64,000 bases of DNA from DAOTVC01 sp034437215 (GTDB lineage: Bacteria; Chloroflexota; Anaerolineae; B4-G1; SLSP01): assembly GCA_034437215.1 (NCBI GenBank), contig DAOTVC010000027.1:32923-96922 (forward strand), given 5' to 3'. A program made the translations under genes and the position numbers. Every line of letters begins with the position of its first letter. Position 1 is the first letter of the stretch. Below the pieces are notes generated by a model that searched no databases, was not told the origin of the DNA, and saw only the letters and a program-made list of their open reading frames with translations. Of the stretch, positions 52,403 through 58,512 are shown in pieces.

Positions 52403-52528
52403 AAGGAGTCGACATGTTCCTACGGGACACCACCGTAGGACGAAAACGGGGTTCGTAGTAGGCGATTTATCGCCGTGAACGTACGGCACTGAAGCGCCTA
52501 CTACAAACCTACTTATTTTCCAGGGAGA
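52403..52528. repeat. 126-bp dispersed repeat, copy 2
   Basis: Second copy of the element at 48722-48847, directly abutting the tandem duplication. Here no gene starts at its end. The remaining 90 bases to the next gene contain GACTA-type short repeats. Confidence 0.93.
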
Positions 52529-52619
52529 CATCGGTGTTTGCGCACACCATCCAAGCACGAAAAACGACTACTTGACCACCTGACTACGAGACTAATCGAC
52601 TTACTTTCAAAGGAGCACG

Positions 52620-53801
52620 ATGAAGAATCCTGAAAGCCAGAAGCGCTACGCCGTCGGCGTGATGAAGACCCTTGTGGAGGGGCGGGAGTCGGAGGCGTTC
52701 TCCCGTCTCATCGACGAGGCCGTGAAACGGATGGACGACCTCCTGAGCGAGGAGCTGAACCTGAGACTGAAGGTCTTCGAGTTCGCCGGCCCCCACCTCT
52801 CACCGGTGGCGGGTTCCTACTCGCCCCTCGACTTCCTCCAGATCGGCATCACGGAGAAGCTGGAGCGCAACATCCACTTCCTGCTCATGGTCTCCGATGT
52901 GGATCTCTCCTCCTCCACCATCTCCTACGTCGTGTCGCTGACCAGCCAGCTCACCAACGTCGCCGTCCTCTCTACGAAACGGCTCTCACCCTCCTTCTGG
53001 GGGGAGCCCGAGGACTTCGAGCTCACCGTAGAACGCCTGACGGCCCTGATGCTGCACGCCATCGGCCACCTCCTCAATCTGCGTCACGAGGAGAACCCCC
53101 AGAATGCGCTCTATGATTTCGATGAGGTGCAGGATCTGGCCCAGATGCAGGAGCTCACCCCGGAGCAGATCGCCAAGATGCGCCGCATCCTGCCTGAGGA
53201 GGCGCGCGACCGGACGACGCGCAAGAACCGCTTCCGGTTCAGCCTACGGCAGATCCTCACCGACCGGCGGGCCATCCTCGGGGCCGTCTTCCGGGCCAAT
53301 CCCTTCTTCCTGCTCACGCAGCTGCCGACGATGATCGCCGCCGCCATCTCCGTCGTCATCGTTCTCTTCTTCACGGCGGAGATCTGGGACGTCGCCAGCA
53401 CCGTCGATCTCTACCAGCTGCTGCTCTTCTCGGTGGTGGGCCTCGTCGTCTCGACGACGGTTCTCTACCGCGCCTTTGGCCTGAGCCGCGCCCTCAGCCG
53501 CCGCAAGTCCATCGCGGAGACCACCGTGGTGACCTGGGCGGCGACGGTCCTCAGCCTCTTCCTGACCATGACTCTCTTCTACGTGGCCTTCTTTATCATG
53601 ACCTACGTCGGCACGAAGACCATCTTCCCGCGCAAGCTGATGAGTACCTGGCCCACCGTCGACCCGGCGGTGCGGGAGATCGACCATCTCAAGTTGAGCA
53701 TGTTCCTCGCGGCCATCGGCGTGCTGGCCGGCTCCCTGGGTGGACGCATGGAGAGCCGGGATCTGGTCCGCCACATCCTCTTTGTCGACGAGGAGACCTG
53801 A
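52620..53801 (+). CDS. Membrane protein with degenerate metzincin-like domain
   Basis: A 393-residue protein. The N-terminal half is soluble and contains LLMVSDVDLSS and LTALMLHAIGHLLNLRHEENPQNALYDFDEVQDL (about 139-172). The spacing of HAIGHLLNLRH is that of the zinc-binding HExxHxxGxxH helix, but Glu is Ala and Gly is Asn, so the site could bind metal without normal protease activity. The C-terminal half has four hydrophobic helices (about 238-262, 270-290, 305-330 and 362-380). The RBS AAGGAG is 4 bases before ATG. The next gene starts on its stop codon. I do not recognise a named family. Confidence 0.8.
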   Translation: MKNPESQKRYAVGVMKTLVEGRESEAFSRLIDEAVKRMDDLLSEELNLRLKVFEFAGPHLSPVAGSYSPLDFLQIGITEKLERNIHFLLMVSDVDLSSSTISYVVSLTSQLTNVAVLSTKRLSPSFWGEPEDFELTVERLTALMLHAIGHLLNLRHEENPQNALYDFDEVQDLAQMQELTPEQIAKMRRILPEEARDRTTRKNRFRFSLRQILTDRRAILGAVFRANPFFLLTQLPTMIAAAISVVIVLFFTAEIWDVASTVDLYQLLLFSVVGLVVSTTVLYRAFGLSRALSRRKSIAETTVVTWAATVLSLFLTMTLFYVAFFIMTYVGTKTIFPRKLMSTWPTVDPAVREIDHLKLSMFLAAIGVLAGSLGGRMESRDLVRHILFVDEET

Positions 53802-54709
53802 TGGTCCTCCCGCCCTGGCTGGACTGCCAGGAGTACCCCTTCGCGCCCCACTCCTTCCCCACCTCCGCCGGGCAGCTGCACTACGTGGACGAGGGCGAGG
53901 GGGCACCGCTCCTCTTCGTCCACGGCAACCCCACCTGGTCCTTCCTCTACCGTGACCTCGTCAAGTCCCTGGCGCCCGCCCACCGCTGCGTCGCGCCCGA
54001 CCACCTCGGCTTCGGCCTCTCAGCGAGAGCCCCGGCCGGCGCCTACCTGCCCGCAGCACACGCCGCCCGCCTGCAGGCGCTCATCGAGGCGCTGGATCTG
54101 CGCGACCTCGTCCTCGTCGCCCACGACTGGGGCGGGCCCATCGGCCTGGACTACGCCGGCGCCCATCCCGAGAGGGTGCGGGGCCTCATCATCCTCAACA
54201 CCTGGATGTGGCCCGTGAACGACGATCCCTACTACCGGCTGCTGGGCACCCTTGCCGGCAGCCGTCTCGGGCGCTTCCTCTATCTGCGCCTGGAGCTCTT
54301 CACCCGGATCGCGATGCCCCTCTGGTTCGGTGACCGCTCCCGCCTGACCCCGGAGATCCACGACCACTACCTGGCCCCCCTCGACGCACCGCGGGATCGC
54401 CTCGCCACCTGGGTCCTCTCCCGGGAGGTCCTCGCCTCCGAAGCGTGGTTGGCAGCGCTGTGGCGCCGCCGGGAGGCACTGGCGCCCATCCCCAAGCTGA
54501 TTGTCTGGGGGATGAAGGACCTGGCCTTCCGCAAGAAGGAGCTCCGCCGCTGGAAGCGGACCTTCCCCGATGCCGACGTCGTTCGCCTCGAGGACGTCGG
54601 TCACTTCGTGCCCGAGGAGGCGCCCCGGGCGCTCGCGCGGGCGGTGAAGCGCTTCCTGGAGCAGCTCCCCTGCGGGGAGAGGGATCAGGGATTAGGGAAG
54701 AGGGATTAG
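53801..54709 (+). CDS. Haloalkane-dehalogenase-like alpha/beta hydrolase
   Basis: A 302-residue alpha/beta hydrolase. LLFVHGNPTWSFLYR (about 37-51) supplies the oxyanion/halide Asn of HGNPTW. LVAHDWGGPIGLDYA (about 104-118) has Asp in place of the usual Ser nucleophile, as in haloalkane dehalogenases, followed by the halide-binding Trp. VWGMKDLAF and EDVGHFVPEEAP give the charge-relay acid and His. Hydrolysis of halogenated alkanes is the best guess, but relatives include other activities. The last eleven codons are encoded by the TCCCTGA/TCCCTAA repeat, so the native stop may have been replaced. Translation is coupled to the previous gene (TGATG). Confidence 0.88.
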   Translation: MVLPPWLDCQEYPFAPHSFPTSAGQLHYVDEGEGAPLLFVHGNPTWSFLYRDLVKSLAPAHRCVAPDHLGFGLSARAPAGAYLPAAHAARLQALIEALDLRDLVLVAHDWGGPIGLDYAGAHPERVRGLIILNTWMWPVNDDPYYRLLGTLAGSRLGRFLYLRLELFTRIAMPLWFGDRSRLTPEIHDHYLAPLDAPRDRLATWVLSREVLASEAWLAALWRRREALAPIPKLIVWGMKDLAFRKKELRRWKRTFPDADVVRLEDVGHFVPEEAPRALARAVKRFLEQLPCGERDQGLGKRD

Positions 54710-54809
54710 GAGCCGTGACATCGAGGTAGGTTGCCTGAGGAAGAACGCTTAGTGGTTCTCTTGGGTTAAGACAGACGCCTCTCTTTTCGCAGCTCCAATC
54801 CCAGGTTCA

Positions 54810-54837
54810 TTGCGGATAAGCCGGCATCGGGTAGAAT
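54810..54837 (+). promoter_or_regulatory. Promoter of the GDT1-type gene
   Basis: TTGCGG (54810-54815) and TAGAAT (54832-54837) are 16 bases apart. The transcript would start about 13 bases before the TTG start codon. The layout is the same as at murJ. Confidence 0.6.
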
Positions 54838-54856
54838 ACGCCTCCAGAGGTGACCG

Positions 54857-55462
54857 TTGAACTGGAGCACGCTTCTCTCGACCTTCGGTCTGGTCTTCAT
54901 CGCCGAGCTGGGCGACAAGACGCAGCTGGCGGTCATGACCCAGACCTGCAAGTACCGCCGTCCCTGGGTCGTCTTCGTGGGGGCCAGCCTCGCCCTGACC
55001 CTGGTCACGGCCCTGGGCGTCCTGGGAGGGCGGGTGGTGGGAGCCCTGATCCCTGCCGACGTCATCCGCTACCTCGCGGTCGGGGCCTTCATCGTCATGG
55101 GAGCGCTTATCTGGCGGGAGGCCCGGAAGCGCGACGTGGACGAAAACGCGTGCGGCTGTCCGGACCCCGAAGGGCACATGTCCGACTCGATCTGGGACTG
55201 GAAGGCCTTCGGGTCGACCTTCAGCCTCCTCTTCCTGGCGGAGTTGGGCGACAAGACCCAGCTCGCCGTGCTGAGCCTGGCGTCCAGGGAGGCGCTGGGA
55301 CCGGTCTTCGTGGGCGGCGCCCTGGCCCTCACGGCGGTCACCGCCCTGGGCGCCGTCGGAGGACAACAGCTCTGCCGCTGGCTACCCGAACGCCTCCTCC
55401 TCCGCATCTCGGCCGTCGCCTTCGTCGCCATGGGCGTGCTGATGGCGCTGGGCATCCTCTGA
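54857..55462 (+). CDS. GDT1/TMEM165 (UPF0016) family cation transporter
   Basis: A 201-residue protein with six hydrophobic helices in two inverted halves. Each half bears the family signature ELGDKTQLAV: residues about 17-26 and 133-142. The central loop is acidic and carries ENACGCPDPEGH. Homologues move Mn2+ or Ca2+ out of the cytoplasm (MneA in bacteria). The start is TTG with AGAGGTGA upstream. A strong terminator follows. Confidence 0.92.
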   Translation: MNWSTLLSTFGLVFIAELGDKTQLAVMTQTCKYRRPWVVFVGASLALTLVTALGVLGGRVVGALIPADVIRYLAVGAFIVMGALIWREARKRDVDENACGCPDPEGHMSDSIWDWKAFGSTFSLLFLAELGDKTQLAVLSLASREALGPVFVGGALALTAVTALGAVGGQQLCRWLPERLLLRISAVAFVAMGVLMALGIL

Positions 55463-55470
55463 GTAACCGA

Positions 55471-55505
55471 AGAGACCGGGGACGCAAGCGTCCCCGGTCT
55501 CTTTA
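55471..55505. terminator. Bidirectional terminator
   Basis: A perfect 15-bp stem (55471-55485 with 55488-55502), then TTTA, between the GDT1 gene and the leftward thioredoxin-like genes. Confidence 0.85.
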
Positions 55506-55517
55506 CATCGTCGCGAA

Positions 55518-55784
55518 CTACTCCAGGCCCGCCTCTCGCAAGGCGCCGACGAGGCTCTCCTTGCTGGGCGCCAGGCCCACGAACTTCACCAGGTCGCCCA
55601 CGACGAGGGCGGGAGCGTTGTCGATGGCATACTCCCCCCACTCGGGATCACCGGGGCCCGTGTGGAAGACGACCTCGATCCGGTCACCGAACTCCGCCTG
55701 CACATTCTTGAGCAGCCGCTTCACCGCCACGCCGCCCGAGCAAGGGGGCACGGAGACGAAGGCCTCGATCCTCACCTTATCCAT
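55518..55784 (-). CDS. Small thioredoxin-fold protein, CSGG active-site variant
   Basis: An 88-residue single-domain thioredoxin-fold protein. VSVPPCSGGVAVKRLLKNV shows that the first Cys of a CxxC motif is kept and the second replaced by Gly. PALVVGDLVKFVGLAPSKESLVGAL is the cis-Pro and closing strand common to the four neighbouring proteins. With one Cys it might act as a monothiol or metal-binding protein. Its ATG lies inside the end of the preceding gene (13-base overlap) with GGAGGG 6 bases upstream, so translation is coupled. Confidence 0.82.
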   Translation of the reverse strand: MDKVRIEAFVSVPPCSGGVAVKRLLKNVQAEFGDRIEVVFHTGPGDPEWGEYAIDNAPALVVGDLVKFVGLAPSKESLVGALREAGLE

Positions 55785-56044
55785 AATCCACCCTCCCGCA
55801 GGGCGTTGTTGAGCGTCCCCTCGCTGGGGCTCATTCCCTCGATGCGAATGGTGCCGTTGACGACCGCCGCCGGGACGCAGAAGAGCCGGTACTCCTCGAA
55901 CTTCTCCATACCCGCGGCGCCCTCGTAGATGACCAGCTCTAGTTCGCTCTCGTCGTAGCGCGCGGCGACCCGCTGCGCCAGTTCGACGAGGGCGACACAG
56001 CCCGGACAGGGCGGATTGCCGCTGAAGACCTCCAGTTTGACCAT
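55772..56044 (-). CDS. Small thioredoxin-fold protein, CPGC active site
   Basis: A 90-residue thioredoxin-fold protein with VFSGNPPCPGCVALVELAQRVAARY (active site CPGC at about 13-16) and cis-Pro in CVPAAVVNGTIRIEGMSPSE. It is of the MTH895/redox-active disulfide protein type, cytoplasmic. ATG has GGAGGT upstream. The 230 bases before it hold a TCCCTGA-type repeat (56060-56098) and a GGCGCTTCAGCGCC palindrome (56212-56226). Confidence 0.85.
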   Translation of the reverse strand: MVKLEVFSGNPPCPGCVALVELAQRVAARYDESELELVIYEGAAGMEKFEEYRLFCVPAAVVNGTIRIEGMSPSEGTLNNALREGGLWIR

Positions 56045-56280
56045 GTGGACCTCCTTGAAATTAGGGATCAGTGAAGAGGGACCAGGGATCAGGGGCCGGG
56101 TATCGAACGCCGCCTCTGATCCAGGTCATCCTCGTTGACTACATACCTTCAGAATTAAGTTAGCAGGACCGCAAGGGTCTATTCCATCTCAGTTGTGATC
56201 CGGCTTGTAGTATGGCGCTTCAGCGCCGTGAGGGTAACGACGCTCAACTGATTCGAAATACACTCAACCCACAAAAGGGT

Positions 56281-56541
56281 TTACTCAGTCCCCAGGTGCT
56301 TCTCGATAATGGGGAGGAGCTTGGCGGCGGGCACGACCCTGCCGCGCCCGACGAGCTCCTCCCCCACGACGACCAGGGGCGTAGTCACGAGCCCGTACTG
56401 CTGAGCCTCCTCGCTCATCACGTCCAGTTTGACGACCTCCACGCGCCCCTCGAAGTCGGCGGCGGCCTTTGCGGCCTGCTTCTCCGCCCGCTTGCAGTTG
56501 GCACAAGGGGGTGTGGTACCAAAGACCTTGATCTGCAACAT
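56281..56541 (-). CDS. Small thioredoxin-fold protein, CANC active site
   Basis: An 86-residue thioredoxin-like protein. KVFGTTPPCANCKRAEKQAAKAA has active site CANC (about 13-16), with cis-Pro in TTPLVVVGEELVGRGRVVPAAKL. ATG at 56541 has GGAGGAAAG upstream. The much longer frame that contains it runs antiparallel over the neighbouring gene and is rejected. It lies 8 bases after the CPRC paralogue. Confidence 0.85.
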   Translation of the reverse strand: MLQIKVFGTTPPCANCKRAEKQAAKAAADFEGRVEVVKLDVMSEEAQQYGLVTTPLVVVGEELVGRGRVVPAAKLLPIIEKHLGTE

Positions 56542-56549
56542 CTTTCCTC

Positions 56550-56798
56550 CTATGCCTGGGCTTCCCGGAACCAGACAGCGATCTCGTCCTTCCGCGGGAT
56601 CCGGCCCGTGGCCTTCACCTCCTCGTTGACGACGAGGGCCGGCGTGTTCACGACCTCGTACCCCATGATGGCCTTCACGTCCCGCACGTATTCGAAGTTC
56701 GCCTCGATGCCCAGCTCCTCGGCGACCTCGCGGGCGCGCTCCTCGAGCCGCTCGCAACGCGGGCAGCCCTTGCCCAGAATCTTTACCTCTATCGTCAT
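56550..56798 (-). CDS. Small thioredoxin-fold protein, CPRC active site
   Basis: An 82-residue protein close to MTH895-type redox-active disulfide proteins. EVKILGKGCPRCERLEERAREVAEELG has active site CPRC (about 12-15), followed by YEVVNTPALVVNEEVKATGRIPRKDEI. Such proteins often sit beside arsenic-resistance genes and are proposed to pass electrons or bind metal. AAAGGAGGTATCTGG precedes ATG. First gene of the thioredoxin-like series. Confidence 0.88.
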   Translation of the reverse strand: MTIEVKILGKGCPRCERLEERAREVAEELGIEANFEYVRDVKAIMGYEVVNTPALVVNEEVKATGRIPRKDEIAVWFREAQA

Positions 56799-57036
56799 CC
56801 AGATACCTCCTTTTAGGATAGTGAATAGTGAGAAGTGAGAAGAAAAAAGGGATTGGGGATCAGAAACCGGGGATTAGTTGATCTGTGCCTGATCCCTCTT
56901 CCCTAATCCCCCTCTCCTGATCTTGCTGCTAACCGATCCACACTAGCTCATCACCCAGCGGAAGATCAAGCCCCAAAGGGTTCGGAAGGATATGTGCAGT
57001 TACATACATGCAAACATCCCCCAAAAAGCAGGAGAC
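56799..57036. other. Repeat-rich spacer between arsR and the thioredoxin-like genes
   Basis: Heptad TCCCTGA/TCCCTAA repeats in both orientations fill 56848-56921. A short inverted repeat TATGT/ACATA lies at about 56991-57006. No gene is seen. Confidence 0.5.
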
Positions 57037-57387
57037 CTAGCGACCGCAATCTCCCTCCCCCCCGGCGCAGTGGGGGCAGGGACAGGCAGGGAGGGGGCGG
57101 GTCGGATAGGGCGGACCCAGCGCCTCCTCCAGGAGTGCCAGAACCCGTTCGTCCACGATTTTGTAGTAGACGTTGAGACCCTCCTTCTCGTCGACGACTA
57201 CGTCGGCCTCGCGCAGGACCCGCAGCTGCTGGGAGACGTAGGCCTGGGGGCGCTCGAGCACCGTCTGCAAGTGGCAGACGCAGGCCTCGCCCCGTCGCAG
57301 CTCGTCGAGGATCTGCAGCCGCGCCTCGTGAGAGAGCAATTGAAAGATATCGGATGCCCTCTCGTACTGCGTCAGATCTTCACTCAT
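57037..57387 (-). CDS. arsR: ArsR/SmtB-family transcriptional repressor
   Basis: A 116-residue winged-helix repressor. LLSHEARLQILDELRRGEACVCHLQTVLERPQAYVSQQLRVLREADVV contains ACVCHL, the position of the ELCVCDL arsenite-binding motif. The C-terminal tail CPCPHCAGGEGDC adds further Cys. On binding As(III) or another soft metal it should release its operator, for which the palindrome at 58097-58118 is the best candidate. ATG at 57387 gives the family length. It follows arsC by 19 bases. Confidence 0.92.
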   Translation of the reverse strand: MSEDLTQYERASDIFQLLSHEARLQILDELRRGEACVCHLQTVLERPQAYVSQQLRVLREADVVVDEKEGLNVYYKIVDERVLALLEEALGPPYPTRPLPACPCPHCAGGEGDCGR

Positions 57388-57406
57388 CAGGGACCGCCGC
57401 CTTCCA

Positions 57407-57859
57407 TCAGCTCCGCGCGGGGCCCATCTCCGCCTCGACGAACGCCTTGACCCGCGCTTCGATGAGGTCGCGGGTCTCGCGAAAGCGCGCCAACCGCTCC
57501 TCCTCCGAGCCCTCGAAAGCCGCCGGGTCCTCGAAGCCCCAGTACTCCCGCACCCCCACACCGGGATAGATGGGACACTTCTCCTCGGCGTTGCTGCAGA
57601 CCGTGATTAGATAACCGACGTGCACCTGCTTGTCGAGGTACTCCTCGATCAGGCCCTTGCTCCGGTATCCCTCAGCCTGCAGATCGATACCCGCCTCCTC
57701 CATCACCCGCCGGGTGAGGGGATGGATCTCCGCCGGCTCCAGACCGGCGCTGTGAGCCTCGAAGTGCTCGTCGCCGTATTTGCGCAGAAAGGCCTCCGCC
57801 ATCTGGCTGCGGGCCGAATTATGAGTACATAGAAAGAGAACCCTGGGTCGCTTCGCCAT
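57407..57859 (-). CDS. arsC: Arsenate reductase, LMW-phosphatase (thioredoxin-coupled) type
   Basis: A 150-residue enzyme of the low-molecular-weight protein-tyrosine-phosphatase fold, reducing arsenate to arsenite. The P-loop is CTHNSARS (Cys11, Arg17). Two further Cys in VCSNAEEKCP fit the thioredoxin-linked triple-Cys mechanism. GFEDPAAFEGSEEERLARFRETRDLI is the typical C-terminus. AAGGAG is 8 bases before ATG. The reduced thioredoxin it needs could come from the small thioredoxin-like proteins downstream. No arsenite pump (ArsB or Acr3) is present in the window. Confidence 0.94.
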   Translation of the reverse strand: MAKRPRVLFLCTHNSARSQMAEAFLRKYGDEHFEAHSAGLEPAEIHPLTRRVMEEAGIDLQAEGYRSKGLIEEYLDKQVHVGYLITVCSNAEEKCPIYPGVGVREYWGFEDPAAFEGSEEERLARFRETRDLIEARVKAFVEAEMGPARS

Positions 57860-57889
57860 CTTTGCTTCTCCTTGTGGGCTGCGTTGAAA

Positions 57890-58078
57890 CTACTTTGAAA
57901 AGGGCTTGTAGGCATCCAACAACGTTCGGGGGTTGTGGGCTTCGGCAAGCGCGACGATCTCCAGGCCGAGCCCTGCCTCTCCGGGCAGCCGTCCCGCCGC
58001 ACGGAGATCCGCGAAGATCTCCTCCAGACCGTGGAGTCCCGCCGGCGTACCGTCCACCATAACCTGCCGGTAGCTCAA
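57890..58078 (-). CDS. Small hypothetical protein, first gene of the ars operon
   Basis: A 62-residue protein (SYRQVMVDGTPAGLHGLEEI and LEIVALAEAHN are its most conserved-looking parts). I do not recognise the family. Start TTG at 58078 has GGGAGG 6 bases upstream, and the further upstream TTG at 58105 lies in the promoter/operator zone. It ends 30 bases before arsC. Being under the palindromic operator it is likely co-regulated with arsC and arsR. Confidence 0.6.
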   Translation of the reverse strand: MSYRQVMVDGTPAGLHGLEEIFADLRAAGRLPGEAGLGLEIVALAEAHNPRTLLDAYKPFSK

Positions 58079-58096
58079 GAGCGCCTCCCGCGATAG

Positions 58097-58146
58097 TATA
58101 TGCAATCAACCGCATATAGCCTACCATCTTTAGGGATGGATGTCAA
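58097..58146 (-). promoter_or_regulatory. Promoter and palindromic operator of the ars operon
   Basis: On the minus strand TTGACA (58146-58141) is followed after 17 bases by TAGGCT (58123-58118). Immediately downstream lies a 22-bp palindrome TATATGC-N8-GCATATA (58097-58118), placed over the start of transcription, as expected for an ArsR-type repressor site. Confidence 0.65.
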
Positions 58147-58274
58147 TAGCCGGGCTAGGTCGGCTGCTCGTCAAAGTTTCGCGAAAGGAGTCGAACCTGA
58201 TCGGTTCCCCATCCCACTGCCCCACTGCGAGATTGATTTATCATGAGGTTACCTTACGTGGGGAAGGGGGTCTT

Positions 58275-58327
58275 GCTTTCTGGTTGTTGCGCGCCGCCAT
58301 GGTGGCGCGCAACAACCAACCAGAAAA
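58275..58327. repeat. Long palindrome upstream of copB
   Basis: GGTTGTTGCGCGCC pairs perfectly with GGCGCGCAACAACC around a CCATGG centre, and the flanks TTCTGG/CCAGAA extend the stem with a two-base bulge. It lies between the divergent ars and cop promoters. No gene is seen in the 360-base spacer. Confidence 0.8.
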
Positions 58328-58443
58328 GCCTGCTCCGCGCGTGGAGCGCAGCGATACAGTGGCCCAAACGGCGCCGAAGCGCCTACTACAAGCCTCACGC
58401 AAAATGTACCGTCGTTTGTATCACTCTCCTATATCCCGATCCA

Positions 58444-58480
58444 TTGACGCGCGTCCTTTCCTCCTGTACCCTAGTAGGGT
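58444..58480 (+). promoter_or_regulatory. copB promoter with CsoR-like operator
   Basis: TTGACG (58444-58449) and TACCCT (58467-58472) are 17 bases apart. The -10 is the left half of the palindrome TACCCTAGTAGGGT (58467-58480), which resembles the TACCC...GGGTA operators of the copper sensor CsoR. Copper-induced expression is inferred. Confidence 0.65.
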
Positions 58481-58512
58481 GAGGAAGGTAAGAGTAAGGA
58501 GAAGGGAAGAGG

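Noticed and set aside
56281..56757. Long 158-residue frame containing the CANC thioredoxin-like protein
   Set aside because: Its first 72 residues are an out-of-frame reading of the neighbouring CPRC gene. The internal ATG at 56541 has a strong RBS and gives the family length.
58140..58240. tRNA-like GGTTCGACTCC on the minus strand
   Set aside because: A T-loop-like string is present, but no acceptor, D or anticodon stem can be built around it.
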